This document shows, one piece after another, positions 20,722 to 33,724 of a stretch of 64,000 bases of DNA. Under the pieces are notes generated by a model. It searched no databases, had not been told where the DNA came from, and saw nothing but the letters and a program-made list of their open reading frames with translations. Both the position numbers and the translations under genes were made by a program. This DNA comes from Polytrichum commune. Taxonomy: Eukaryota > Streptophyta > Polytrichopsida > Polytrichales > Polytrichaceae. Location of the stretch: contig OX485805.1 in the NCBI GenBank assembly GCA_950295325.1, positions 58,120,758 to 58,184,757 on the forward strand, read 5' to 3'. Every line of letters begins with the position of its first letter. Position 1 is the stretch's first letter.

Positions 20722-21640
20722 TGGCTATACCAAGAGTGGGATGAGCCTTGTCACCAAGCCTTTGGGGAGCTTGAAAGCAAGTTCTCTTCGCCGCCCGTGC
20801 TTAAGTTTGCGGACTTTGACAAACCTTTTGAGGTGCATACGGGGGCGAGTGACTTTACCATTGGCGGATGTGGATTCAAGACGGATGACCATTGCATATG
20901 AAAGCGGTAAGCTTAATGGTTGTCGAACCTTGTCCGGCATGTGCAACAAATGGCTATCCCAAGAGTGGGATGAGCCGTGCCACCAAGCCATTGGGGAGCT
21001 TAAGAGCAAGTTGACTTTGCCGCCTGTGCTCAAGCTTGCGGAGTTTGCCAAACCTTTTGAGGTGCATACGGGGGCGAGTCACTTTGCCATTGGCGGATGT
21101 TGATCCAAGATGGAGGACCATTGCATATGAGAGCAATAAGCTCAATGGTTGTTAAACCTTGTCCGGCTTGTGCAAGACATGGCTATCCCAAGAGTGGGAT
21201 GAGCCGTGCCACCAAGTCCCTGAGGAGCTTAAGAGCAAGTTCTCTTCGCCGCCCGTGCTCAAGTTCGCGGAGCTTGACAAACCTTTTGAGGTGCATACGG
21301 GAATGAATGACTTTGCAAATGGTGGATTATTTGTAAGATGGATGGCCATTGCATATGGGAGCATGAAGCTCGATGGTTGTCAAAGAAGACAACCAACTCA
21401 TGACAAAGAACTTCTTTGTCGTAGTGCATTGCTTGAAGATGTGGCGACACTATTTGGTGTCGCACAAAGCAAAGGTCTACATGGACAATGTGCCCTAAAA
21501 GAATTTTGACATACAAGGGCAAGTGAGCGCCAAGTCATTGCGGTGGCATGATAATTTGGCGCTTATGAAGGTGGATTTGATCCACAAACCGGACCGTGGA
21601 TATGTGGTGCCGGATGCGCGAAGTAGACTGGAAGAGTTCC
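20722..21640 (+). pseudogene. R1 RNase H with tandemly repeated segment
   Basis: CAAGAGTGGGATGAG recurs at 20731, 20960 and 21189, giving a 229-bp period. Each unit encodes EWDEPCHQ, PPVLKFA and PFEVHTGASDF, the start of Ty3 RNase H. A period that is not a multiple of three shifts the frame at each unit. The remainder (DKELL..., SAKSLRWHDNLAL in another frame) follows to about 21640. Confidence 0.75.
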
Positions 21641-21759
21641 AAGCAATGAGAACCATCCAAACCTTGTGGCTAATGTGTGCCGGCAAAGGAAACTTGTGAT
21701 GCAAGATACGGGAGGGGTAAATTAACTACCCCAAAGCACAAAAACTTTTAGGTGAGCTT

Positions 21760-22726
21760 CGCAAGAGCAAGGTGCTTGAAGAGGTTAAGTTGGTGGACGG
21801 ATTGTTCAAGTGCAAGCAAAGTCGGGTATATGTGCCACAAGGCAAGTTGAGGCTATTTGTTTTGAAGGAGGAAATGATAGTTCTATTGCCGGCCATAGAG
21901 GTGACAGAAAAAACCGCCATAGAATGGTGTCATGGAGACACCATTGGCGGTGCATAAAGGAGGATATAACCCACTTTGTGAAGGCTTGGATGAAGTGCCA
22001 AGTGAACCGAGCCTCTTACCAAAAGCAAGGCGGTTACTTGCAACCGTTGCCTATCCCGCCGGGGCCATGACATAGTATATGCATGGACTTGATCACAAGT
22101 TTGCCGGAGTCACATGGGTATGATGCCATCTTGTTGATGGTAGAGCGGTTTGCCAAGTTGGCACACATGGTGCCGATTGTGGGAACCGCCACCGCGTTGG
22201 AGACCGCATAGCCTTTTCTCAAAGGATGGTTGAGGCACCACGGGTTGCCAAAAGTGATTGTGTGGGATCAAGATCCAAAGTTCACAAGTGCATTTTCAAT
22301 GCATTTCTCTAAGGAGGTCGGAATGAAACTAAGGTTTAGGACGACCTTACATTCCCAAATGGATGGGAAAGCGGAGCGTGTGAATGGAGTCTTGAAGCAA
22401 TACTTGAGGAACTCGGTGGGGGCGGACCAAGGAGATTGGGCGGACTATGTGGGTCGAGCGGAGTGTAATTGAAATGTAGCCACGCACTTGGCTACCAAGG
22501 GGTGGTCTTTGGTGGTGGCTTATGGAGTGGATGCGCTCCAACCTATTAACCTAGCTCTCGAGGGGGCACATTCAACACTAGAGTTCAACCAAGATGGTGA
22601 GGACTTGGCCAAGAAGCGTGAACAAGTCTTGGAGATGACCAAGTTGTTGGTGGAGAAAGCCCGAAGGTGCTACGGAGTGCAAATCAATGCCGGAAGACGC
22701 GAAGTGGAGTATGAGGTGGGCCAATA
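21760..22726 (+). pseudogene. R1 integrase
   Basis: An HHCC-like zinc segment (GHRGDRKNRHR and CMKCQVNRASYQ region), the first catalytic Asp in MDLITSLPESHGYD, the second in VIVWDQDPKFTS and Glu in GKAERVNGVLKQYLR are visible. Stops interrupt it, including TAG at 22209-22211, which is at the same place in all five copies in the window. Confidence 0.75.
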
Positions 22727-22736
22727 AGGTGTTGTT

Positions 22737-23190
22737 GAATGTGGACAACTTCACCTTGCCCAAAGGCCTTACTCCAAAAGTTCATGTCCAAAATTGGAGC
22801 TTTGTTTTCCATTGTGGAACAAGTGTTCAAGGACATGTACAAGTTGGAATTACCGCCGGAGATCAAAGTGCATCCGACATTTCATGTCTCATTACGAAAG
22901 TCAGTTTAGGACGACACCTTGTGGCCCGATCACAAGCAAGTGATTAGGCCACGTCCCGACCTTGTGGAGGTCATTTGGAACATGAGGTAGGAGGGCATCC
23001 TCAAGTGTAGGAAGCCCAAGTGAAAAGGAAAGAAAATGTACAAAGGAGTACTTGGTGAAATGGTGAGGATATCATGAGAAAGAAGCCGCTTGGGTGGCGG
23101 CAAGAGACATGGTGAACACCAATGAATTGGTGAAGCACTTTGAAGAAACTAAGGCTAATGATTCCAATAAAATGAAGCGTAGGCATTGAT
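22737..23190 (+). pseudogene. R1 integrase C-terminus and chromodomain-like end
   Basis: Pieces such as VLLNVDNFTLPKGLTPK, then a W-x-A-A-R-D-x-V-N-T-NELVKHFEE segment near 23095-23150, resemble the linker and chromodomain of chromoviruses. Frames are broken. Confidence 0.6.
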
Positions 23191-24003
23191 GAGGACATCA
23201 ATCTCCTTTAGTGGGGGAGAGACGCTAGTAGCACACTTAGCTTTGAGGCTAATTACTGCACAACATGAACTTGTTCTTTGGCTTAAGGGAATAAAGTCCA
23301 AACTTTAGTGGTGCAAAGAAAAAAGTATGAGATGAGGTCCTAGTCTTGTACTTGTGCTTGGTTAATGGAAGAGGGGGAATAGATATGCCAAACTAGGTTG
23401 GGTAAGCCGAGTAATTGGGGGCCATGGCTTAGAGGGGCCTTGGATAAAACCAAGAAACTTCTTAGTTGTGGGCTTGTCCGGGCGGGGACAAGGTGATGGC
23501 GCGTGCTCATAAAAGTGCTACCCGCGAGCTAACGAGAGTTGGCGCATGGGAGTCATGAACCCATGTCTCGAAAGAGCAAAGTGGGAACCGAGTCGGGCGG
23601 GACTTGGCATCACCCCCGTGCGATCGAGGCGTGGCTTAACAATGGAAAGCCATCTCGGAGTTGCAACCGAGACAACTTAGTGGAAGCGTTGAGGTCTCGC
23701 CTAGATGTGTCAGGTTAGGCTAGTGTAGCCTAACGGGGGAGGCCCCAAAGGAGGGGCAACCCAAGTGAGTCCCAAAGTAGGTGGGTCTAGTATAGGTTAG
23801 GTCCTTGGAGGAGAGATCCAAGGTCGCTAACAGACCACCTAGGAACGACACCTTTGGGACTATGCCAAATTTGAAGATGCATTGTGGGGGTCGCGCCCTA
23901 AGGTAAACACAATGCCGCACCATAGAGGATGGCAACTTGAGAATTGGTGTGCCGACTACGAGTATAGTCGATGAGGGCATCGACTCCGTTTGGTGGGGGT
24001 GAG
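23191..24003 (+). other. R1 3' noncoding region with polypurine tract
   Basis: About 800 bp after the pol end without convincing coding sequence. It ends in a purine-rich TTTGGTGGGGGTGAG directly before the 3' LTR, which fits a polypurine tract. The same region is present in R2a, R2b, R3 and R4. Confidence 0.6.
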
Positions 24004-24977
24004 TGTCGCGCACCTCTCCATGAGGAGTGCCCGAAACACCATGGGCACAAGGGGGACCCCGGAGTGACACCCGGGACTTGTGGCGCCGTTGGTGAGAGGG
24101 CCCAAGTGATCCTAGTGTGGGTGAGGGCCCCGGGCGTTGGGAACGCCTCCCACCCACGGAGACTAGGAGGCATGAGGGTAAGGTCATGAGCTATGCGTAG
24201 CTCATGGCGTGGTGATTCTAGAATGCTCAAGAACACCTCAATCGGAGGTGTGAGCTAGGAGTTATGGCCATTTGAGTGGGGCGCTGTCCCGGGACAGCGC
24301 CCTGGTACAGCAGTGCCTGGGAGTGATTCCCGGGACTGCCAAGGTTCAAACAGGCATAACTTCCTCACCACTTGCCTGAATGGGGCAAGTGAGGAGTCCA
24401 TCGGCATCTACGTGAAGCGTAGATGAAGATGGAGTGGTCAAGTGTTAGCATCAGACATAATACAAGGAAGTTATGATGGTCTGAAGCTGTGGGGGCTTCT
24501 AGGCCCAACGGCTAAGGGAAAATGTCCACTTGGCCCCAACTCTTGGTAGAGAGACAAGAGGTTGGTTGACGGTGGGGTAGGGGCCCCGCGTAGAGTCCTA
24601 GAGGCTTATATGGGTGAGGTGGTGTGGCCTCACCCACCCGAGGCCAAACGGCACGGCCTCCATGGGCATTGGCCCAATGTGAGGCCATAGTTGCCTAGTA
24701 TGGTTCGGGTTGTTGTAGCGTTGCTCCGGCAATGCAATGATCAACATGAGATTGGACTTCCATGGATGGAAGTCCACATCTAAGAAATGGTTACCGATTA
24801 AGGGGGTGAGTCCCGAAAGCAAAGTAGGAGGGTTGGTTCCCCTTCTATGAGCTATATGGTCCGGGGTAAGAGGAGCTAACCATTAGCATGGCGGTATGCG
24901 AAGGGTTAGCGCTCGTAACCTTTGCTAGAAAGGAAAATTGGCAAGATTGTCAATGGGGGCTAGCAAGGGGTGCGACA
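24004..24977 (+). repeat. R1 3' LTR
   Basis: 974 bp, apparently identical to 18067-19040. Confidence 0.9.
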
Positions 24978-25095
24978 CATGGCCATGGGGATGTTAAGTA
25001 TGCCCATTATGGTTTGGATTTTTACCCTGGAGATGCTAACCACACGGTGGGTTCATTTGCAAGATTCTTGCGTGATCTTGAGCAGCCACTGGTAC
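24978..25095 (+). pseudogene. E2 transposase fragment between R1 and R2a
   Basis: 118 bp encoding HGHGDVKYAHYGLDFYPGDA and following residues through RFLRDLEQP. It continues from 18051-18066 once R1 and one CATGG duplication are removed. The next coding sequence, at 39198, does not join directly: a central part of the protein is missing. Confidence 0.75.
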
Positions 25096-26067
25096 TGTCG
25101 CAACCCTTGCTAAGCCCCCTTGACAATCTTGCCAATTTTCAATTTTAGCAAAGGTTACGAGCGCTAACCATTTGCATTCCGCCATGCTAATGGTTAGCTC
25201 CTCCTACCCCGGACCTTATAGTTCATAGGAGGGAACCAACCCTCCTACTTTGCTTTTGGGACTCACCCCTTAATCGGTAACCATTCCTTAGATGTGGACT
25301 TCCATCCATGGAAGTCCAATCCTATGTTGATCATCGCATTGCCGGAGCAACACTACAACAACCCGAACCATACTAGGCAACTATGGCCTCACAATGGGCC
25401 AATGCCCATGGACGCCTTGCCGTTTGGCCTCGGGTGGGTGAGGCCACACCACCTCACCCATATAAGCCTCTAGGACTTCACGCGGGGCCCCTACCCCACC
25501 GTCAACCAACCTCTTGTCTCTCTACCAAGAGTTGGGGCCAAGTGGACATTTTCCTTTAGCTGCTGGGCCTAGAACCCCCAGCAGCTTCAAACCATCATAA
25601 CTTCCTTGTATGATGTCTGATCATAACAACCAACCACTCCATCCTCATCTACGCTTCACGTAGATGCCGATGGACTCCTCACTTGCCCCATTCGGGCAAG
25701 TCTAGAGGAAGTTATTCCTGTTTGAACCTTGGCAGTCCCGGGAATCACTCCCAGGCACTGCAGTACCAGGGCGCTGTCCCGGGACAGCGCCCCACTCAAA
25801 TGGCCATAACTCCTAGCTCACACCTCCGATTGAGGTGTTCTTGAGCATTCTAGAATCACCACGCTATGAGCTACGCATAGCTCATGGCCTTACCCTCATG
25901 CTTCCTAGTCTCAGTGGGTGGGAGGCGTTCCCAACGCCCGGGGCCCTCACCCACACTAGGATCACTTGGGCCCTCTCACCAATGGCGCCACAAGTCCCGG
26001 GTGTCACTCCGGGGTCCCCCTTGTGCCCATGGTGTTTCGGCCACTCCTTATGGAGAGGTGCACGACA
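25096..26067 (-). repeat. R2a 3' LTR
   Basis: 972 bp, TGTCGCAACC...GCACGACA. Confidence 0.9.
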
Positions 26068-26869
26068 CTCACCCCCACCAAACGGAGTCGATGCCCTCAT
26101 CGACTATACTCTTAGTCGGCACACCAATTCTCAAGTTGCCATCCTCTATGGTGCGGCATTGTGTTTACCTTAGGGCGCGACCCCCACAATGCATCTTCAA
26201 ATTTGGCATAGTCCCAAAGGTGTCGTTCCTAGGTGGTCCGTTAGCGACCTTGGATCTCTCATCCAAGGACCTAACCTACACTAGACCCACCTACTTTGGG
26301 ACTCACTTGGGTTGCCCCTCCTTCGGGGCCTCCCCCGTTAGGCTCCACTAGCCTAACGTGACACATCTAGGCGAGACCTCAACGCTTCCACTAAGTTGTC
26401 TCGGTTGCAACTCCGAGATGGCTTTCCATTGTTAAGCCACGCCTCGATCGCACGGGGGTGATGCCAAGTCCCGCCCGACTCCGTTCCCACTTTGCTCTTT
26501 CGAGACATGGGTTCATGACTCCCATGCGCCAACTCTCGTTAGCTCGCGGGTAGCACTTTTATGAGCACACGCCATCACGTTGTCCCCGCCCGGACAAGCC
26601 CACAACTAAGAAGTTTCTTGGTTTTATCCAACGCCCCTCCTAGCCATGGCCCCCAATTACTCGGCTTACCCAACCTAGTTTGGCATGTCTATTCCCCCTC
26701 TTCCATTAACCAAGCACAAGTACAAGACTAGGACCTCATCTCATACTTTTCTCTTTGCACCACTAAAGTTTGGACTTTATTCCCTCAAGCCAAAGAACAA
26801 GTTCATGTTGTCGAGTAATTAACCTCGAAGCTAAGTGTACTACTAGCGTCTCTCCCCCACTAAAGGAGA
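26068..26869 (-). other. R2a 3' noncoding region
   Basis: Same noncoding region as R1 23191-24003, inverted; begins with the complement of the polypurine tract CTCACCCCCACCAAA. Confidence 0.6.
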
Positions 26870-27648
26870 TTGATGTCCTCATCAATGCCTACGCTTCATT
26901 TCATTGGAGTGTCTAGCCTTAGTTTCTTCAAAGTGTTTTACCAATTCCTTGCCGTTCATCATGTCTCTTGCCGCCACCCAAGCGGTTTGTTTCTCATGGT
27001 ATCCTCACCATTTCACCAAGTACTCCTTTGTACATTTTCTTTCATTTTCACTTGGGCTTCCTACACTTGAGGATGCCCTCCTACCTCATGTTCCAAGTGA
27101 CCTCCACAAGGTCGGGAGGTGGCCTAATCACTTGCTTGTGATCGGGCCACAAGGTGTCGTCCTAAAATGACTTTCGTAATGAGACATGAAATGTGGGATG
27201 CACTTTGATCTCCGGCAGTAATTCTAACGTATACATGTTCTTCAACACTTGTTCCACAATGGAAAACGAAGCTCCAATTTTGGACATTAACTTTTGGAGT
27301 AAGGCCTTTGGGCAAGGTGAAGTTGTCCACATTCAACAACACCTTATTGGCCCACCTCATACTCCACTTCGCGTCTTCCGGCATTTACTAGCACTCCGTA
27401 GCACCTTCGGGCTTTCTCCACCAACAACTTGGTCATCTCCAAGACTTGTTCACGCTTTTTGGCCAAATCCTCACCATCTTGGTTGAACTCTAGTGTTGAA
27501 TGTGCCCCCTCGAGAGCTAGGTTAATAGGTTGGAGCGCATCCACTCCATAAGCCACCACGAAAGACCACCCCTTGGTAGCCAAGTGCGTGGCTACATTGC
27601 AATTACACTCCGCTCGACCCACATAGTCCGCCCAATCTCCTTGGTCCG
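26870..27648 (-). pseudogene. R2a chromodomain-like end and C-terminal integrase
   Basis: Minus-strand pieces include VLLNVDNFTLPKGLTPK and LEGAHSTLEFNQDGEDLAKK. The integrase is cut at 27648 by insertion of R2b and resumes at 34703. Confidence 0.7.
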
Positions 27649-28620
27649 TGTCGCAACCCTTGCTAAGCCCCCTTGACAATCTTGCCAATTTTCAATTCTA
27701 GCAAAGGTTACGAGCGCTAACCATTCGCATTCCGCCATGCCAATGGTTAGCTCCTCCTACCCCGGACCTTATAGTTCATAGGAGGGAACCAACCCTCCTA
27801 CTTTGCTTTTGGGACTCACCCCTTAATCGGTAACCATTCCTTAGATGTGGACTTCCATCCATAGAAGCCCAATCCTATGTTGATCATCGCATTGCCGGAG
27901 CAACACTACAACAACCCGAACCATACTAGGCAACTATGGCCTCACAATGGGCCAATGCCCATGGACGCCTTGCCGTTTGGCCTCGGGTGGGTGAGGCCAC
28001 ACCACCTCACCCATATAAGCCTCTAGGACTCTACGCGGGGCCCCTACCCCACCGTCAACCAACCTCTTGTCTCTCTACCAAGAGTTGGGGCCAAGTGGAC
28101 ATTTTCCCTTAGCCGCTGGGCCTAGAAGCCCCCACAGCTTCAGACCATCATAACTTCCTTGTATGATGTCTGATGCTAACACTTGACCACTCCATCTTCA
28201 TCTACGCTTCACGTAGATGCCGATGGACTCCTCACCTGCCCCATTCGGGCAAGTGGTGAGGAAGTTATGCCTGTTTGAACCTTGGCAGTCCCGGGAATCA
28301 CTCCCAGGCACTGCTGTACCAGGGCGCTGTCCCGGGACAGCGCCCCACTCAAATGGCCATAACTCCTAGCTCACACCTCTGATTGAGGTGTTCTTGAGCA
28401 TTCTAGAATCACCACGCCATGAGCTACGCATAGCTCATGGCCTTACCCTTGTGCCTCCTAGTCTCCGTGGGTGGGAGGCGTTCCCAACGCCCGGGGCCCT
28501 CACCCACACTAGGATCACTTGGGCCCTCTCACCAACGGCGCCACAAGTCCCGGGTGTCACTCCGGGGTCCCCCTTGTGCCCATGGTGTTTCGGCCACTCC
28601 TCATGGAGAGGTGCGCGACA
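27649..28620 (-). repeat. R2b 3' LTR
   Basis: 972 bp; its second half matches the R1/solo subtype more than its partner. Confidence 0.9.
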
Positions 28621-29422
28621 CTCACCCCCACCAAACGGAGTCGATGCCCTCATCGACTATACTCGTAGTCGGCACACCAATTTTCAAGTTGCCACCCTCT
28701 ATGGTGCGGCATTGTGTTTACCTTAGGGCGCGACCCCCACAATGTATCTTCAAATTTGGCATAGTCCCAAAGGTGTCGTTCCTAGGTGGTCCGTTAACGA
28801 CCTTGGATCTCTCCTCCAAGGACCCAACCTATACTAGACCCACCTACTTTGGGACTCACTTGGGTTGCCCCTCCTTTGGGGCCTCCCCCGTTAGGCTCCA
28901 CTAGCCTAACGTGACACATCTAGGCGAGACCTCAACGCTTCCACTAAGTTGTCTCGGTTGCAACTCCGAGATGGCTTTCCATTGTTAAGCCACGCCTCGA
29001 TCGCACGGGGGTGATGCCAAGTCCCGCCCGACTCGGTTCCCACTTTGCTCTTTCGAGACATGGGTTCATGACTCCCATGCGCCAACTCTCGTTAGCTCGC
29101 GGGTAGCACTTTTATGAGCACGCGCCATCACCTTGTCCCCGCCCGGACAAGCCCACAACTAAGAAGTTTCTTGGTTTTATCCAAGGCCCCTCCAAGCCAT
29201 GGCCCCCAATTACTCGGCTTACCCAACCTAGTTTGGCATATCTATTCCCCCTCATCCATTAACCAACCACAAGTACAAGACTAGGACCTCATCTCATACT
29301 TTTCTCTTTGCACCACTAAAGTTTGGACTTTATTCCCTCAAGCCAAAGAACAAGTTCATGCTGTAGAGCAATTAACCTCGAAGCTAAGTGTGCTACTAGC
29401 GTCTCTCCCCCACTAAAGGAGA
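28621..29422 (-). other. R2b 3' noncoding region
   Basis: Inverted equivalent of R1 23191-24003; nothing coding recognised. Confidence 0.6.
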
Positions 29423-30892
29423 TTGATGTCCTCATCAATGCCTACACTTCCTTTTATTGGAATATCTAGCCTTAGTTTCTTCAAAGTGCTTTACCAATTC
29501 ATTGGCGTTCATCATGTCTCTTGCCGCTACGCAAACGGCTTCTTTCTATCCTCACCATTTCACCAAGTACTCCTTTGTACATTTTCTTTCCTTTTGACTT
29601 GGGCTTCCTACACTTGAGGATGCCCTCCTACCTCATGTTCCAAATGACCTCCACAAGGTCGGGACGTGGCCTAATCACTTGCTTGTAATCGGGCCACAAG
29701 GTGTCCTCCTTAAATGGCTTTAGGAATGAGACATGAAATGTCGGATGCACTTTGACCTCGGGCGGTAATTCCAACTTATACATGTGCTTAATTACTTGTT
29801 CCACAATGGAAATCGAAGCTCCAATTTTGGACATGAACTTTGGAGTGAGGCCTTCCGGCTAAGTGAAGTTGTTCACATTCAACAACACATTTTGGCCCAC
29901 CTCATTCTCCACTTTGCATCTTCCGGCATTGACTTGCACTCCGTAGCACCTTCGGGTTTTCTCCACCAGCAACTTGGTCATCTCCAAGACTTGTTTACCA
30001 TCCTTGGCCAAGTCCTCACCATCTTGGTTGAACTCTAGTGTTGAATGTGCCCCCTCGAGAGCTAGGTTAATAGGTTGGAGCGCATCCACTCCATAAGCCG
30101 CCACGAAAGACCACCCCTTGGTAGCCAATTGCGTGGCTACATTGCAATTACACTCCGCTCGACCCACATAGTCCGCCCAATCTCCTTGGTCCGCCCCCAC
30201 CAAGTTCCTCAAGTATTGCTTCAAGACTCCATTCACACGCTCCGCTTTCCCATCCATTTGGGAATGCAAGGTCGTGCTAAACCTTAGTTTCATTCCGACC
30301 TCCTTAGAGAAATGCATTGAAAATGCACTTGTGAACTTTGGATCTTGATCCCACACAATCACTTTTGGCAACCCGTGGTGCCTCAACCATCCTTTGAGAA
30401 AAGGCTATGCGGTCTCCAACGCGGTCGCGGTTCCCACAATCGGCACCATATGTGCCAACTTGGCAAACCGCTCTACCATCAACAAGATGGCATCATACCC
30501 ATGTGACTCCGGCAAACTTGTGATCAAGTCCATGCACATACTATGTCATGGCCCCAACGGGATAGGCAACGGTTGCAAGAAACCGCCTTGCTTTTGGTAA
30601 GAGGCTCGGTTCACTTGGCACTTTATTCACGCCTTCACAAAGTGGGTTATATCCTCCTTTATGCACCGCCAATGGTACCTCTTTGACACCATTCTATGGC
30701 GGTTTTTTTCTTTCTCCTCTATGGCTAGCAATAGGACTATCATATTCCTCCTTCAAAACCGATAGCCTCAACTTGCCTTGTGGCACATATACCCGACTTT
30801 GCTTGCACTTGAACAATCCGTCCACCAACTTAACCTCTTTGAGCACCTTGCTCTTGCGAATCTCACCTAAAAGCCTTTGTGCTTTGGGGTAG
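29423..30892 (-). pseudogene. R2b integrase and chromodomain-like end
   Basis: The integrase core is open over 30386-29859, with VIVWDQDPKFTSAF and GKAERVNGVLKQYL. The shared stop (complement CTA at 30405-30407) separates it from the first-Asp part (30600-30394). Frames are broken elsewhere. Confidence 0.75.
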
Positions 30893-31960
30893 TTAATTTA
30901 CCCCTCCCGTATGTATCTTGCATCACAAGTTTCCTTCGCCGGCACAGATTAGCCACAAGGTTTGGATGGTTCTCATTGCTTGGAACTCTTCCGGTCTACT
31001 TAGCGCATCCGGCACCACATTTCCACGGTCCGGTTTGTGGACCAAATCCACCTTCATAAGCACCAAATTATCATGCCACCGCAATGACTTGGCGTTCACT
31101 TGCGCTTGTATGTCAAAATACTTTTAGGACACATTATCCATGTAGACCTTTGCTTTGTGTGACCCCAAATAGTGTCGCCACATCTTCAAGCAATGCACTA
31201 CGGCAAAGAAGTTCTTTGTCAAGAGTTGGTTGTCTTCTTTGACAACCATCGAGCTTCATGCTCCCATATGCAATGGCCATCTAATTACACATAATCCACC
31301 ATTGGCAAAGTCTTTCACCCCCGTATGCACCTCAAAAGGTTTGTCGAGCTCCGCGAACTTGATCACGGGCGTCTAAGAACACTTGCTCTTAAGCTCCCCA
31401 AAGATTTGGTGGCAAGGCTCATCCCACTCTTGGGATAGCCATTTCTTCCACAAGTCGGATAAGGTCGGATAACCATCAAGCTTAACGCTCTCATATGCAA
31501 TGGCCATCCATCTTACATTAACCATCCGCCAATGGCAAAGTCACTTGCCCCCGTATGCACCTCAAAAGGTTTTTCAAGCTCCGCGAACTTGAACACGGGT
31601 GGTAAAGAGGAACTTCGTCTTAAGCCCCTCAAAGACTTGGTGGCAAGGCTCATCCCACTCTTGGGATAGCCATCTCTTGCACAAGTTGGACAAGCTTCTA
31701 CAACCATGGAGCTTAATGCTCCTATAAGCAATGGTCATCCATCTTGGATCAACATCCGCCAATGGTAAAATCCTTCGCCTTCATGTGCACCTCAACATGC
31801 ACATGAAAACCCGGAAACTTAACCACATGTTGTGAAGAGAACTTACTCTTGAGCTCCCCAAAGGCTTGGTGGCAAGGCTCATCCCACTCTTGGGATAGCC
31901 ATTTTTTCCAACATGTTGACTAAGGTTCTAGCAACCTTAGAAAACCATGAATGAAGTGGT
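30893..31960 (-). pseudogene. R2b RNase H with repeated segment
   Basis: Repeated minus-strand blocks encoding EWDEPCHQ and PFEVHTGASDFAIGG, broken by frameshifts; same tandem structure as in R1. Confidence 0.65.
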
Positions 31961-32745
31961 GGTAGTAGTTGTCTAGGCCAACAAATGACCTAAGCCCTTT
32001 TCTTGAATCAAGGGCCAATTCTCTTCTTGGATTGCCTTGACATTCTTCATGTTCGTCCACCAACTTCCTTCGTCACCACATACCTCAAGAACTCAATCTC
32101 TCGTTGAGCAAAGTTATTTTTCACTTCTTGGCGGTAACTTTTTGGGCAACACATTGGTGAATACATCCTTGTATCTCACCAACATCCCACCAATGTGGTT
32201 TGGAGGAGGCCCATCTTTCCTAGCCTCCCCATACATTCCTTGGAGTTGCTCCAATTGAACCACGACCATTATGTTTTCTATTTTTCATTTGGTCCATTAA
32301 GACCAAATTCAACTTGGGTCCTCCTACCATAGGAGTCCTTGTCAATTTGAACTTCAATTATTTGCCATTATGACACATCATAATGCACCGCAAGCTCACC
32401 GGCTTGCACCTCACATCTATCATGTGAGTTTCAAAGTAGGCGGCCTTCACAATGACATGCATTTCATCTATTTCACATGGTGTGAAATTTTGACAAAAAT
32501 CCAATGTCCCACATTGAAAGGTTACATGCATCGCGGCCTCCTTTGTCTCATGCGGTTCGCCCTTTCCAAACCGCACCTTGGTGGGCTTGCTTTCTCTATC
32601 AATCGGCAAGCCCCAACTCCCTTGTGAGTTTTGGGCTCAAGAAGGAGTGGTAGCCTCTTTGTCAACACATGAGACATTTCTCCCATTCATTGAGCCTCAA
32701 GGTACAAAAGATTTGGCCTTGGCTTAAGGCTACTAGCCTTGGCCA
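31961..32745 (-). pseudogene. R2b RT remnant and protease region
   Basis: The RT end and the protease/linker meet at the same deletion junction (about 32108-32135) as in R1. VRFGKGEPHETKEA is read from about 32590. Confidence 0.7.
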
Positions 32746-33710
32746 CAATGCCATCGTCTTACATTCGGTCCTCGGCAACTTGGCTTGGCTTGGTCCGCAA
32801 AGCCAATTTTAAACATTTCGTCCGCGGGACAAATTGGTTTGGCGCCACAAAACCAATTTCTAATAGTTTGTCCGCAAAACAAACATGTTTGGCTTGGTAG
32901 CACAAAGCCACCTTCCCACACTCCGTCCGCGGCACGAACATGAATTGCCTTGGTAGGACAAACCCACCTCCCAACATTCCGTCCGCGGCACAAGTATGAT
33001 TTGCTTTGGAAGCATAAAGCCACCTTTCAACATTCCGTCCGCGGCACCAACATGTTTTGCCTAAGTAAAATGGACCAAACAATTTGCACTCATTTCTTTG
33101 GGACCTACTTTGGCTAAAGCCACTTGTGGTGATGCGCCGCCACACTTCTCTTTGGGACCATCGGCTTCAATGCTCTTGCAAACTTGATGGTCCCCACCAT
33201 GTCCTCAAGAAGCCTTAGGGACTTAAACAAGGCATCCACCACCCGCTTTTAAAACCCCACCTAAAATGATGCATTTCTTAGAAAGCTCGTCCGTTTTAGG
33301 TGTATCCTTCATTTGTGCGTTTGAATAGCGCACATAGGCCTTAAGAGGCCCCGGGTGCCTCATTAGCACCAAATTCATACCAACATCAATACCTTCCAAG
33401 CATTTCGAATTGGAATTTCAATCCAACAGTAATGCCCTCCAAGGTTTTGGGTGCATTCGGTATTCTAGGCCCCAAATGCTTTTTGAGGCGTGCGGGAGCC
33501 CTTTCAAAGGACTCCACCATTTTCCTTACCGAATCCACCATCATGCCCACCATTGTCATTAGAACCAATGGTACGGTCAAATTCCATTTACACATGATCT
33601 TTGTTCCAATTTGAGCCTCACAACCTTTTGGAAACCCCGGTTCACCATCACAACCCGCTTATTTGATAGCCATGCTTCCCTCAAAGTGCTAGCTCAAAAA
33701 TTGGAAACCT
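32746..33710 (-). pseudogene. R2b gag with zinc-knuckle array
   Basis: Six or so repeats of about 57 bp (19 codons) centred on GCGGACGGA-type sequence at 32750-33065 (seen here as the complement TCCGTCCGC) fit an array of decayed CCHC zinc knuckles. A Gag-like region lies at 33100-33700. No intact frame. Confidence 0.65.
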
Positions 33711-33724
33711 GCTCTGATACCAAG

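Larger units (their letters stand above)
18067..24977 (+). mobile_element. R1: chromodomain Ty3-type LTR retrotransposon, complete but defective
   Basis: 6911 bp with 974-bp LTRs at 18067-19040 and 24004-24977 that look identical in every part compared, and perfect 5-bp target duplications CATGG (18062-18066 and 24978-24982). The primer site TGGTATCAGAGC (19043-19054) matches plant initiator tRNA-Met. Order is gag, protease region, truncated RT, RNase H, integrase, chromodomain-like end, which is the Ty3 (Metaviridae, chromovirus) order. The coding region is full of stops and frameshifts and lacks the RT core, yet LTR identity indicates recent insertion. It lies within the E2 transposase gene. 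Confidence 0.9.
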
